Below, piece after piece: positions 35,666 to 44,093 of a stretch of 64,000 nt of DNA; the first letter of the stretch is position 1, and each line of letters begins with the position of its first letter. This stretch comes from Anaerolinea thermolimosa (GTDB taxonomy: Bacteria > Chloroflexota > Anaerolineae > Anaerolineales > Anaerolineaceae). Below the pieces are notes generated by a model, which was not told the DNA's origin, did no database searches, and saw only the letters and a list, made by a program, of their open reading frames with translations. The stretch is taken from NCBI RefSeq assembly GCF_001050195.2, contig NZ_DF967965.1:2263982-2327981 (forward strand). Reading direction: 5' to 3'. Position numbers and translations under genes: made by a program.

Positions 35666-37312
35666 TTACTTCGAGAACACAAAAATCAACAGGGAAAGGA
35701 ATGCCCCGCCACCACTTGCCAGCGCCAGGTTCACGTCGCCGTTCAAATAAAGCTGGATTCCCCCGAGAAAAAACGCGGCAAACAAAATTCCCCACGATAA
35801 CCGCCGAATAGATTTTTCTACTCGCCGAATATCCTCTTTCAGTTCAGGGGTCTGCACCGTCAACTTTCCCTGTTCTATTCGGTTCAACAATGCATCACTG
35901 CGGCGCGGCAAACCGATCAAAATCCGAAGTGTATCGGTCACCTCAGTTGTCAAAAACCTTAACCCGTTTCCGCGATCATTTTCTACCAGTTTTTGGGTAT
36001 AGGGGGTGATCTGCTCCCAGATGTTGAAATCCGGGTCCAGTCCACTGCAAATGCCCGAAAGAATACTCACACATCGACCCAGAAGGATAAAATTCTCCGG
36101 CACCTGGAAGGGCATCTCATACAGCACATCCCTGAATTCTCTGGCAAAATCCAGAATTTCTTCCCGGGCCATTCCTGTCAGTTCCGGGGCAGTGCGTCCC
36201 CAAAACCGTGAGAACGCCTCAGCGCTGGCTTTTTCAATCAATTCCAGGTCAGCACCCGGAAGCAAAATATGAAGCTGTTGATAGGCACGTACCAGCCTGC
36301 CGGCATCCTGAGTGCCAATAGCAATCAAGGCCTCCCGTAAACCAGAAAGCGTGGTCTCGGTTAAATGGCCCACCATTCCGAAATCCACAAAAATTAATTT
36401 CCAGGGTTCTCCAGTCTCCTGAGATGGCGGTGAGACGAACAAATTCCCCGGATGGGGGTCGGCATGGAAAAAGCGATCCTCAAAAATTTGCTTGAGGTAA
36501 GTGGCAAACAAGCGCTCGGCCACTTCTTTACGGTTCAGGCCAGCGGTTTCAATGGCCGCGTAATCGGTGATTTTAATTGCGCGCACATCCTCCAGCGTGA
36601 GAACGCGCCGTGTAGTGTGTGACCAGATCACCCGTGGGACACATACTCCCGCATCTCCGGCAAAGTTCTCAGCAAATGTCTCGGCGTGTTTTCCCTCAAG
36701 CAGGTAATCCATTTCTTCGTAAAGCGAGTGGCTGAACTCTTCCAACAGAGCCGGAACATGCGCTCGCTTGCGCACAGGTTCGTACCATTGAATCCAGCGG
36801 CCCACCACCCGTAGAGCAGCAAGGTCTACGGCAACAATCTGATCAATGCCCGGGCGCTGCACTTTCACCACCACCCCGGTACAGGGAACACCCTCCTCTG
36901 CCCTCAATCGAGCATGATGTACCTGGCCGATGGAGGCTGCTGCCAGTGGTTCAGGATTGAACCATTCAAAACGGCTCTCCAACGCCTCCCCAAATTCTTC
37001 TTCGATCACCCGGCGAATATCCTCAAAGCGTTCGGGGCGCACTTCATCCTGTAAGTTGACCAGTTCATCGGTTATTTCGCGGGGTAGCACATCCAGACGG
37101 GCAGAGAGGAATTGCCCCACTTTAATCATGACTCCTCCCATCTGAATAGCCATCGCCCGAAACGAAGCCGCAATGCTCCTTAACCGCCGGGTACGGTTAC
37201 GAACGGCCATCCAACGCAACCCCATGGCCGGCAGAAAAATATCCCAGAGGAGCACCTGAAGCAGCACTCTTCCAAAAAACCATAAGATCCGAAGATAGCG
37301 CGAACGAAGCAT
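35666..37312 (-). CDS. UbiB/AarF-type atypical kinase (ABC1 family)
   Basis: 548 residues. Hallmarks: KVGQFLSARLDVLP (KxGQ motif), the Ala-rich nucleotide loop AAASIGQVHHA, VVKVQRPG, catalytic loop HADPHPGNLF and metal-binding FVDFGMVG. Two C-terminal membrane helices follow. The family supports isoprenoid quinone or other lipid pathways as an ATPase; here no quinone genes are nearby. The start ATG 37312 lies six bases after a minus-strand TATAAT (37319-37324), so the message should be leaderless. Confidence 0.9.
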   Translation of the reverse strand: MLRSRYLRILWFFGRVLLQVLLWDIFLPAMGLRWMAVRNRTRRLRSIAASFRAMAIQMGGVMIKVGQFLSARLDVLPREITDELVNLQDEVRPERFEDIRRVIEEEFGEALESRFEWFNPEPLAAASIGQVHHARLRAEEGVPCTGVVVKVQRPGIDQIVAVDLAALRVVGRWIQWYEPVRKRAHVPALLEEFSHSLYEEMDYLLEGKHAETFAENFAGDAGVCVPRVIWSHTTRRVLTLEDVRAIKITDYAAIETAGLNRKEVAERLFATYLKQIFEDRFFHADPHPGNLFVSPPSQETGEPWKLIFVDFGMVGHLTETTLSGLREALIAIGTQDAGRLVRAYQQLHILLPGADLELIEKASAEAFSRFWGRTAPELTGMAREEILDFAREFRDVLYEMPFQVPENFILLGRCVSILSGICSGLDPDFNIWEQITPYTQKLVENDRGNGLRFLTTEVTDTLRILIGLPRRSDALLNRIEQGKLTVQTPELKEDIRRVEKSIRRLSWGILFAAFFLGGIQLYLNGDVNLALASGGGAFLSLLIFVFSK

Positions 37313-37356
37313 AAAGTTATTATAAATCTCCCTGGATGGTCAGCTATAATCAGTCT
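37313..37356. promoter_or_regulatory. 44-bp divergent, interleaved leaderless promoters
   Basis: Minus-strand TATAAT at 37319-37324 ends six bases before ATG 37312. Plus-strand TATAAT at 37345-37350 ends six bases before GTG 37357. With 17-base spacers each -35 region falls on the other gene's -10 box. Neither gene has a ribosome-binding site. Confidence 0.65.
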
Positions 37357-38592
37357 GTGAATCCTGCTCCAGCCATTGAGCTTCTGGTCATCGGTGGTGG
37401 GCCAGCCGGTTTTTTCGCCGCCCTCACCCTTGCGGAAGCACGGCCCCGTTCCTCAATCGTGATCCTTGAGAAAGCCTCCACGGTTTTAGGTAAAGTGCGC
37501 ATTTCAGGTGGGGGGCGTTGTAACGTCACTCACGCCTGCTTCGACCCGGCGATTCTCACCCGGTTCTACCCCCGGGGTGGGAGGGAATTGCGCGGGGTCT
37601 TTGCCCGCTTTCAACCCGCCGATACCATACGCTGGTTCGAATCTCATGGGGTTTTATTGAAAACTGAGGAAGATGGACGAGTGTTCCCGGTGAGCAACTC
37701 CTCTGAGACCATCATCTCCTGCTTAACCGGAGAAGCCGCCAGGCAGGGAATAGAGGTCCATACGCACACCCGGGTAAAGAGCCTTGAACGAACACCAGAG
37801 GGTACCTTTGTGGCAACCTGCCACGATGGAACGCTCTGGCATACCCGAAGAGTCATCCTTGCTACCGGCGGAGAAGGCGGCTTCCATCTGGCTGCCGGGC
37901 TGGGCCACACCATTCAGCCCCCTGTACCTTCCCTCTTTACCTTCAAAATCCATGACCCCCGCTTTGAGGGGCTTCAGGGAATCAGCATTCCAGCTGTGCG
38001 TCTTTGGCTGCCAACAGCTAACATCCACAGTGAGGGTGCGTTATTAATCACTCATTGGGGGCTCTCCGGGCCGGCAGTGCTACGACTCTCCGCATGGGGA
38101 GCGCGCGTTCTTCATCAACACAACTACCAGCTGGCATTAACCATCCACTGGCTACCCGGATTATCAGAAGACGGGGTAATGGCCCACCTTAAAAACCAGC
38201 GTAGTCATCATGGGCGTAAACGTGTCACGGCATGGTGTCCTTTTGAAGCAATAGCCCAGCGCTTGTGGCAAAAGCTGGTGCTTTCCGCAGAGATTCCCGA
38301 AACCACAACCTGGTCCACCCTCACCCGGCAACAAATAGTCCGTCTGGCCCAGGAATTAACCGCCGGCAGGTATGAAATTGCCGGAAAAGCGCCTTTCAAA
38401 GATGAATTTGTCACCTGTGGGGGCGTAACCCTTGACGAAGTGGATTTTCGAACTCTGGAAAGCCGCCTGGTTCCGGGCCTCTTCCTGGCAGGCGAAGTCC
38501 TCGATATCGATGGCCTGACCGGTGGATTCAACCTGCAAAACGCATGGAGCACGGGCTGGGTTGCGGGAAGGGCAATCGCCGGGAAAACGTAG
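37357..38592 (+). CDS. HI0933/BaiN-family NAD(P)/FAD-dependent oxidoreductase
   Basis: 411 residues from GTG 37357, chosen because the in-frame ATG at 37336 lies upstream of the -10 box. FAD-binding LLVIGGGPAGFFAALTLAE at the N-terminus, GGRCNVTH, ATGGEGGFHLAAG, CGGVTLDEVD and the C-terminal GGFNLQNAWSTGWVAGRAIA are the family signatures. The substrate of most members is unknown; BaiN acts in bile-acid dehydroxylation. Hairpins follow at 38611-38648 and 38671-38702. Confidence 0.9.
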   Translation: MNPAPAIELLVIGGGPAGFFAALTLAEARPRSSIVILEKASTVLGKVRISGGGRCNVTHACFDPAILTRFYPRGGRELRGVFARFQPADTIRWFESHGVLLKTEEDGRVFPVSNSSETIISCLTGEAARQGIEVHTHTRVKSLERTPEGTFVATCHDGTLWHTRRVILATGGEGGFHLAAGLGHTIQPPVPSLFTFKIHDPRFEGLQGISIPAVRLWLPTANIHSEGALLITHWGLSGPAVLRLSAWGARVLHQHNYQLALTIHWLPGLSEDGVMAHLKNQRSHHGRKRVTAWCPFEAIAQRLWQKLVLSAEIPETTTWSTLTRQQIVRLAQELTAGRYEIAGKAPFKDEFVTCGGVTLDEVDFRTLESRLVPGLFLAGEVLDIDGLTGGFNLQNAWSTGWVAGRAIAGKT

Positions 38593-38670
38593 GTAGATCG
38601 TCAAGCAAAATCGCCCGGTGCTTGTTACGATACAGACAACGGGCGACTTCACTTCTTCTTCTCCTCCGAT

Positions 38671-38702
38671 GTAAGGACCGGTCAGGCGTAACCGGTCCTT
38701 AC
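38671..38702. terminator. perfect hairpin between convergent genes
   Basis: GTAAGGACCGGT (38671-38682) pairs with ACCGGTCCTTAC (38691-38702), eight-base loop, between the flavoprotein and MoaD-like genes. Neither side has a long T run, so termination is likely but not certain. Confidence 0.55.
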
Positions 38703-38715
38703 CAGTTAAACCACC

Positions 38716-38997
38716 TTATTCACCACCCCCGATGGGGGGAAAAATATCTATCTTATCGCCAGGGGCAATTTGGGCGTCCAGGCCTTCAGGAAGGAAGACG
38801 GCATCCCGGCCATTGACGAAAACGCGAACGTGGGAGACAATGGAGCCATCCCCATCCAGAATCTTTCCTTGAAGCGATGGATAAGACTCTGTCAGCCGAG
38901 TCAAAAGTCCCCGAAGTGTTAAATCGGGTTGCCACGCCAGCTCCAGCTTCTTCTGACCTACCAGCGAGCGTAAAGTTGCATACAGGTTAATCTCCAT
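38716..38997 (-). CDS. MoaD/ThiS-family ubiquitin-like protein
   Basis: 93 residues from ATG 38997. Beta-grasp pattern (INLYATLRSLVG, VRVFVNGRDAVFL, APGDKIDIFPPIGGGE). MoaD-like carriers normally end in Gly-Gly, which is adenylated; here a Glu follows GGG, so cleavage or a different mode would be needed. The family carries sulfur for molybdopterin, thiamine or other thio-compounds. A promoter TTGACT-17-TACAAT (minus strand, 39008-39036) places the transcript start three or four bases before the ATG. Confidence 0.8.
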   Translation of the reverse strand: MEINLYATLRSLVGQKKLELAWQPDLTLRGLLTRLTESYPSLQGKILDGDGSIVSHVRVFVNGRDAVFLPEGLDAQIAPGDKIDIFPPIGGGE

Positions 38998-39007
38998 GAT
39001 AGAAACC

Positions 39008-39036
39008 ATTGTAATCAGGCAACTCAGGCCAGTCAA
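39008..39036 (-). promoter_or_regulatory. promoter of the MoaD-like gene
   Basis: Minus-strand TTGACT (39031-39036), 17-base spacer, TACAAT (39008-39013). The predicted start is 39000-39001; the ATG is at 38997, so the leader is only three or four bases with no ribosome-binding site. Confidence 0.6.
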
Positions 39037-39135
39037 TGATCTGGCTTCATCCCAATTCCTCATCGGGACAGAAGCTGGTATTCACTCCCGTGAAAGGATT
39101 CATCCCTGTTTTCCATTGTTCTCAAGGAGCTTTCT

Positions 39136-39990
39136 ATGAATCCCCCCAATGATCAAGAGATCATTACCGACTATCTGCATCATGGGCCCATGACCGATCC
39201 GCGATCTTTCGCCCAACTCTACCATCCCCTCCCCAACGATGTTCCCGCTTTAGTAAAAACAGTTCAGGGTCTGATGGTGCATATCTTTTGGGCCGGGGCT
39301 TATCAGCTCCAACTCACCCCTGAGCGTGAAACGGAGGTCACCCTGCGGCCTGTGTGGCGTAAATTGGCCCGCATACTGGAGCTTGACCCTTCTCCCCTCA
39401 CCCAGCCCCGCGAGAAAGAACAAAAGCTGGTGGGGAATTGCCGCGATTTCACCGTGCTCACAGTATCTATCTTGCGCGCCCGGGGGTTCCCGGCCCGCTC
39501 ACGCTGCGGCTTCGGCACTTATTTTTTACCGAATCATTATGAAGATCACTGGGTGCTGGAATACTGGAACGAACCTCAGAAACGCTGGGTGATGGTCGAT
39601 GCTCAGCTCGATGAGCTCCAGCAGGAGAAACTCAAACTGGCGATTGATCCTCTCGACATGCCTGCCGGAGTCTTCGTCACCGGTGGAGAAGCCTGGTTAA
39701 TGGCCAGGGAGGGGAAAGCTGACCCGGACCATTTTGGCATCTTTGATTACCACGGCATGGATTTTATTAAAGGCAATCTTCTCCGTGATTTACTTGCCCT
39801 CAACCGGTTTGAAGTGCTACCCTGGGACATCTGGGGGATTTTAGAGAAACCGGTCGCCGAAATGAGTGCGCAAGAACTTGCCCAGCTGGATGAATGCGCC
39901 AGGATATGCCAGCGGGCTGATGTTCCTGCCGCGCGCGCATTCTACGAGACCCATCCGGCTTATCATGCTCCACTGGAGTGGGCAGATTAA
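39136..39990 (+). CDS. transglutaminase-like superfamily protein
   Basis: 284 residues, no signal peptide. The Cys-His-Asp triad is visible: GNCRDFTVLTVSILRARGFPAR (Cys), EDHWVLEYWN (His) and MVDAQLDEL (Asp). It is probably a cytoplasmic peptidase-like or deamidating enzyme rather than a cross-linker; the substrate is unknown. AAGGAG precedes ATG 39136. It converges on the hydrolase gene with a nine-base gap. Confidence 0.82.
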   Translation: MNPPNDQEIITDYLHHGPMTDPRSFAQLYHPLPNDVPALVKTVQGLMVHIFWAGAYQLQLTPERETEVTLRPVWRKLARILELDPSPLTQPREKEQKLVGNCRDFTVLTVSILRARGFPARSRCGFGTYFLPNHYEDHWVLEYWNEPQKRWVMVDAQLDELQQEKLKLAIDPLDMPAGVFVTGGEAWLMAREGKADPDHFGIFDYHGMDFIKGNLLRDLLALNRFEVLPWDIWGILEKPVAEMSAQELAQLDECARICQRADVPAARAFYETHPAYHAPLEWAD

Positions 39991-39999
39991 GGAAGCGGG

Positions 40000-41016
40000 C
40001 TATTTACTCCCCTTCCAGAAGCCATCCATCACTTCTACGGTATCTTGCAGGCGTTCAAAATGGGGCATTCCCAGGCTGGGTACCAGCCTCACGGCCTGCC
40101 AGGCAGGGTTTTTAATTAACAAATCGGGCAATGCCCCAAAATTGGAATAGGGATCGCGATCATAAATCACCAGCGTGGGGGTGCGTAGCCGTTCATAAAT
40201 GGCCACACGCACCTGAGGGGTGAACAACTTTCCGCTGAGGAAATAGAGCGGTGCGTGCTCGGCCCCCGGCTGGTGGGCACTTGCATAGGCATATTCCACA
40301 AAACCAGGGGGAATGGGCCCATAGAAGCTTTTACTCAGAAAAAATTCGATGCTTGATCGGGTAGCGATCAAATCAAAGATCGGCCGGGACCATAACGGAA
40401 AGGAAAGGATCAAGTGAAAGATATTACTGAGCCCATACATTCGGCTGAATGCACTGCTTGCACTTCCGCTCATTCGGCTTAATCCGGTAGGCGAGAGGAA
40501 AATAAGCGAATTGACCAGATCAGGACGGGTATATGCTACTCGCGCGGCGAACTCACAACCGAGAGACAGGGCAACGATATCAACCGCTTCTCCCAACCCT
40601 GACTCGATGAATTCCTGAAGGGCAAAAGTGTACAATTCTGGGGAATAGATGCGTTCAGAACGGTCCGAAAAACCAAATCCGGGTAGATCAAGAGCATAAA
40701 CCGGACGTTTGCCACGATAATATGCAAATAACGGCCCCATTTCGTAAGCGCTGGCGGCGGCATTGATGCTGTGCACCAGCACCAGCGGTCGCCCGGTTCC
40801 AGAACGGTCTGCATAGACATTTAACCGCCCGGCTGATCGGCTCTGAAAACTCTCACGTTCAGCGGGGATTGCATCACCAACAGGCATGGCGTGATTAATT
40901 CCGTAGTGGCTGTAAACAATCCAGCCCCCGGCCATGGCAAGGAGCAAACTTCCCGCCGGGAAACCCGAACGCCGCCCCCCATGTGTCTGAATCATCTCTT
41001 TCGATTTTCTGGTCAT
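40000..41016 (-). CDS. alpha/beta hydrolase
   Basis: 338 residues. An N-terminal hydrophobic segment (about 17-35) may anchor it in the membrane. Hydrolase landmarks: oxyanion region LVLVHSINAAA, nucleophile elbow ALSLGCEF (Ser), acid YDRDPYSNFG (Asp) and GMPHFERL (His). The cap domain is helical. Probably an esterase or lipase-like enzyme. CGGAGG precedes ATG 41016, with TATAAT further upstream. Confidence 0.82.
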   Translation of the reverse strand: MTRKSKEMIQTHGGRRSGFPAGSLLLAMAGGWIVYSHYGINHAMPVGDAIPAERESFQSRSAGRLNVYADRSGTGRPLVLVHSINAAASAYEMGPLFAYYRGKRPVYALDLPGFGFSDRSERIYSPELYTFALQEFIESGLGEAVDIVALSLGCEFAARVAYTRPDLVNSLIFLSPTGLSRMSGSASSAFSRMYGLSNIFHLILSFPLWSRPIFDLIATRSSIEFFLSKSFYGPIPPGFVEYAYASAHQPGAEHAPLYFLSGKLFTPQVRVAIYERLRTPTLVIYDRDPYSNFGALPDLLIKNPAWQAVRLVPSLGMPHFERLQDTVEVMDGFWKGSK

Positions 41017-41095
41017 GGCAACCTCCGCTTCATCAAGTCCTTTGAATTATAAAGGGAAACGGAGGACTGTGGAAAAAATCACCCTTTGGTCTGGC

Positions 41096-42352
41096 TCATT
41101 TTAATCGCCTCAGGAAAGGTGCCCGTAACCAGGTCATCAGAGAAGATCCCAGTACAATTACGCCAAAGATCGTAACCGCCAGTGGAGCGCCAACCCGCGC
41201 TGCAAGATTCCCGATCAGTAACCCACCAAGGGGTTGTCCCCCGAATAAAATCAACACAAACAGGCCCATCACCCGGCCGCGTAATTCGTCAGGGGCCTCC
41301 GTTTGCAGGAGCGCATTGGTAACATTCCCCCAGATCAGCATCCCCAGACCCATCATAGCCATCAAAGCCAGAGAAACCGGCAACCAGTGCAATTGGGCAA
41401 ACACCAGCGTAGCCACTGGCAGGATGAGCATGGCCATAGAGAGTAAGCGTCCTCGAATACCCTTCCTTCCGGTAGAGGCAACCAGCAACGCCGCCACCAG
41501 CGACCCAACTCCGCGAGCCGAAAGGAGCAAACCATTGGTGCGAACATCTCCCCCAAGCACATCCACTGCCCAGGCCGGGATAATGGTAGTCAGGCTGAAC
41601 CCGAAAATGGCGAAAACCGCCAGGTTGATCAGCAAAGTGCGAATAGTCTCCTGGCTCAATGCATATTGAATGCCTTCTCGTAATTCCATGAGCGCCGAAG
41701 CCGCCCTTTGGCGCACGGGAGGCGCCGGCAAATGCATCCGCCACAGGGCAAAAAGCATGGCTACAAACGAAAGGCCGTTGGCAGCAAAACACCACCCCGG
41801 ACCGAGCGCCGCGTATGCCAGACCACCTACCGCCGGTCCAAGGATCGTTGCCAGGTGAAAAATAGTGGCATTGAGAGCAATGGCGTTGGTTAAATCCTCG
41901 CGCCCAACCAGTTCCATGATAAAACCATTCCGGGAAGGCCCATCAAAAGCATTGGCCACCCCGGATAACACCGCCATCACCAGAATATGCCAGGGTTGTA
42001 CCACCCCTGCAAAAACAAGCCCTGAGATAATAAAAGAAAGGCTCATCAAAAGGGTGTTGGTGAGGAACAACATCGTCCGGCGGGGAACTCGATCTGCAAC
42101 CACCCCACCATACAGAGAAAAGAGCCAGATGGGAATTCCCCAGGCAAAACTCACGTAACCGAGATAGGCGGTAGACTGGGTAAGATCATAGATCAGATAC
42201 CCCTGGGCAGTGTTTTGCATCCACCCACCGATCGAAGAGATAAACTGCCCCACCGACCAGATACGATAATTGGGATGCCGCATGGCGGCAAAGGTATCCA
42301 GTGCGCGCAGGCGTAACCCTGCCCGTGCATCAGAAAGCGCTTTTACATCCAT
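41096..42352 (-). CDS. MFS transporter, EntS-like exporter type
   Basis: 418 residues with about 12 membrane helices. Opening RHPNYRIWSVGQFISSIGGWMQNTAQGYLIYDLT and the loop GGVVADRVPRRTMLF are typical of the MFS_3 group that exports siderophores or drugs. The substrate is unknown. Probably co-transcribed with the HD-domain gene just upstream (28-base gap). Confidence 0.87.
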   Translation of the reverse strand: MDVKALSDARAGLRLRALDTFAAMRHPNYRIWSVGQFISSIGGWMQNTAQGYLIYDLTQSTAYLGYVSFAWGIPIWLFSLYGGVVADRVPRRTMLFLTNTLLMSLSFIISGLVFAGVVQPWHILVMAVLSGVANAFDGPSRNGFIMELVGREDLTNAIALNATIFHLATILGPAVGGLAYAALGPGWCFAANGLSFVAMLFALWRMHLPAPPVRQRAASALMELREGIQYALSQETIRTLLINLAVFAIFGFSLTTIIPAWAVDVLGGDVRTNGLLLSARGVGSLVAALLVASTGRKGIRGRLLSMAMLILPVATLVFAQLHWLPVSLALMAMMGLGMLIWGNVTNALLQTEAPDELRGRVMGLFVLILFGGQPLGGLLIGNLAARVGAPLAVTIFGVIVLGSSLMTWLRAPFLRRLK

Positions 42353-42380
42353 GTCTTCTGCAACGATTTATCGATTTTTA

Positions 42381-42920
42381 TCACCCATAACCGGGTTGAA
42401 TTTGCTTCCAATCAATCCCCCAGCGTTCCAGAATTTCGACTGCCACATGCCCGTTCCTCGCTCGCGCCGATGCCCAGGCAATGGTCTCCGGTTCACGCGC
42501 ATGGGGAGTGCACAACCATCGGGGATCAGGTTGAATCCCCACCCGTTCCAGGTCAAGCCGGTCGGCATCCAGACACACCTGCACCGTCACATTTCCGTCA
42601 CAGGCTCCCCCGGTATGCCGGCTCATCGCCTGTTCCAGGAATACGAACCCTTCTTCATCCAGATCGATCCATGGGTTACGGAATGCACTGGCAAACTGGA
42701 CTGCTCTGGCCCCATGGTATTCATCCAAGCCATCATCCAGACGGCGTGAATCGTGCAGCAGAGCAAAATACTCAACCACATCCAGGCGTGCACCACATTC
42801 CGCCGCAAGGCGCATTCCGTTTTCCATGACCCGCGCCCAGTGAAACACACCATGAATTCCCCCGATGGGAAGGGAAAATTGATCAAGCACAATTTTCACA
42901 AAACGAGGATCAACACCCAT
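42381..42920 (-). CDS. HD-domain phosphohydrolase
   Basis: 179 residues from ATG 42920. An earlier ATG at 42935 lies within the TATAAT box (42934-42939), so it cannot be on a message started there. HD residues: His in GVFHWARV, HD in FALLHDSRRLDD, His in MSRHTGG and Asp in CLDADRLDL. Probably a metal-dependent phosphohydrolase or nucleotidase; the substrate is unknown. Confidence 0.78.
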   Translation of the reverse strand: MGVDPRFVKIVLDQFSLPIGGIHGVFHWARVMENGMRLAAECGARLDVVEYFALLHDSRRLDDGLDEYHGARAVQFASAFRNPWIDLDEEGFVFLEQAMSRHTGGACDGNVTVQVCLDADRLDLERVGIQPDPRWLCTPHAREPETIAWASARARNGHVAVEILERWGIDWKQIQPGYG

Positions 42921-43040
42921 ATTCCTGCCTTTCATTATACATGATCCCCTGTAACAAGACCGCCCCGGCAGGAAGAAAACTCCTCACCTCTGGCAGAAAA
43001 GCGTGTTACACTTGCCTCGAATCAACCTGGAAGACCCATC

Positions 43041-43586
43041 ATGAATCCAATTGGTGCCAGACTCCTGTTTCTCATCTCATTCCTCGGATTGCTCTTCGGG
43101 CTGGTATCGGTTGCTCAGGCTTCCTGGCAGGGCGCCCATTTTTTGCAGGAAGTCACAGAGGAACCTTACCCTGGCCTTACAGAGGAGCCAACCCTCGATT
43201 CGGGATACGCCCCGCCTACCGGGGAATTCTCCCCTACTGTGGAAGAGAACACGCCCTCACCCGACACATCCGTGCAAACTCCTTCTCCAACCTCTTCGCC
43301 TGCGTTCCAGACTCTCACCCCTACACCCAACCTTGCAAGGAACTGGCTCCTCACCGAAGATGCCGAAATGCGCAACGCCCGGGTCACTCCTCCAGCCAAT
43401 GCCCTCGTCCTACCGAACATCACCATGACCGCTTCCCCCACCCCCTCTCCTTCACCCGCAGCTTCCGGGGGTTTTATCTTCAACCAGCGCTGGTTTACCG
43501 CCGGTCTAATCATCCCCCTCGTATTATTCGGATTGGGATGGTTAGGCTACCGATGGGCTCACTCACCCGAATTTTCCGAAAAATAA
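43041..43586 (+). CDS. exported Thr/Pro-rich protein with C-terminal anchor
   Basis: 181 residues. Signal peptide (about 1-28, FLISFLGLLFGLVSVAQA). A low-complexity Pro/Thr/Ser/Glu-rich middle with no recognisable fold, then a C-terminal membrane helix (WFTAGLIIPLVLFGLGWLGY) and a short basic tail. Probably a surface-exposed stalk or linker. The frame is supported by the signal and anchor; two other open frames across it are shadows. Confidence 0.7.
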   Translation: MNPIGARLLFLISFLGLLFGLVSVAQASWQGAHFLQEVTEEPYPGLTEEPTLDSGYAPPTGEFSPTVEENTPSPDTSVQTPSPTSSPAFQTLTPTPNLARNWLLTEDAEMRNARVTPPANALVLPNITMTASPTPSPSPAASGGFIFNQRWFTAGLIIPLVLFGLGWLGYRWAHSPEFSEK

Positions 43587-43597
43587 TCGCCAAAAGA

Positions 43598-43626
43598 TTA
43601 CAAATTTACTCCGATTAAGGTATAAT
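43598..43626 (+). promoter_or_regulatory. promoter of the Cys-rich small protein
   Basis: TTACAA (43598-43603), exactly 17 bases, TATAAT (43621-43626). A leader of about 45 bases carries AAGGAGAGAG before ATG 43677. Confidence 0.65.
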
Positions 43627-43676
43627 AAAGTACGGTCCGGCTGACCGATCCTATCTGTATCTAAGGAGAGAGACTT

Positions 43677-43859
43677 ATGACCGAGAGTGGATGTGCCTGT
43701 GGTGGAACCTGCGGCTGCGGGGGTAATCATGCCAGCACCGAACAGGTGTACCTGAGCAAAGAAGAATACATCACCCGCCTGGAGCAATACCTTGCTGACC
43801 TTAAAGCCGAAATCGCGGCCGTCGAAGAAGAGCTTTCTCAGCTTCGCCAGCCTGCCTGA
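43677..43859 (+). CDS. 60-residue Cys/Gly-rich helical protein
   Basis: The N-terminus holds four Cys in CACGGTCGCGG and a possible His ligand (GNHAS), suggesting metal binding. Residues 25-58 form one long charged coiled-coil helix (SKEEYITRLEQYLADLKAEI). Strong promoter, good ribosome-binding site and a clear terminator (43910-43944) make it a real single-gene unit. I do not recognise the family; coiled-coil metal carrier is a guess. Confidence 0.75.
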   Translation: MTESGCACGGTCGCGGNHASTEQVYLSKEEYITRLEQYLADLKAEIAAVEEELSQLRQPA

Positions 43860-43909
43860 AGGGAATTTGTTGGTGATTCATCGTTCACCCTGAACGAAAC
43901 ATTAATCTC

Positions 43910-43944
43910 CCCCTCTTCTCAAACCGGAAGAGGGGTTTTATTTT
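43910..43944 (+). terminator. terminator after the Cys-rich small protein
   Basis: CCCCTCTTC (43910-43918) pairs with GAAGAGGGG (43927-43935), eight-base loop, followed by TTTTATTTT. Confidence 0.88.
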
Positions 43945-44093
43945 CAGGATGCGCCGCGGTTCTGCAAAGTTATCGATTTTGTTAAGAGAAGCCCTGCCCG
44001 TTTATGCTTTAATAATGGTGTTTCCAGGTAGAAATCGTTCTTTCATCACTGCCGGGCGTGAGCGGGCACGCCGGTTCTCAGGGTCGGACTTGC

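Noticed and set aside
37630..37660. TTCGAATC T-loop-like sequence suggesting a second tRNA
   Set aside because: It is inside the flavoprotein coding frame and has no matching acceptor or anticodon stems.
42941..43618. 225-codon frame overlapping the Thr/Pro-rich protein
   Set aside because: It lacks start signals; the 43041 frame has a signal peptide and a C-terminal membrane anchor.
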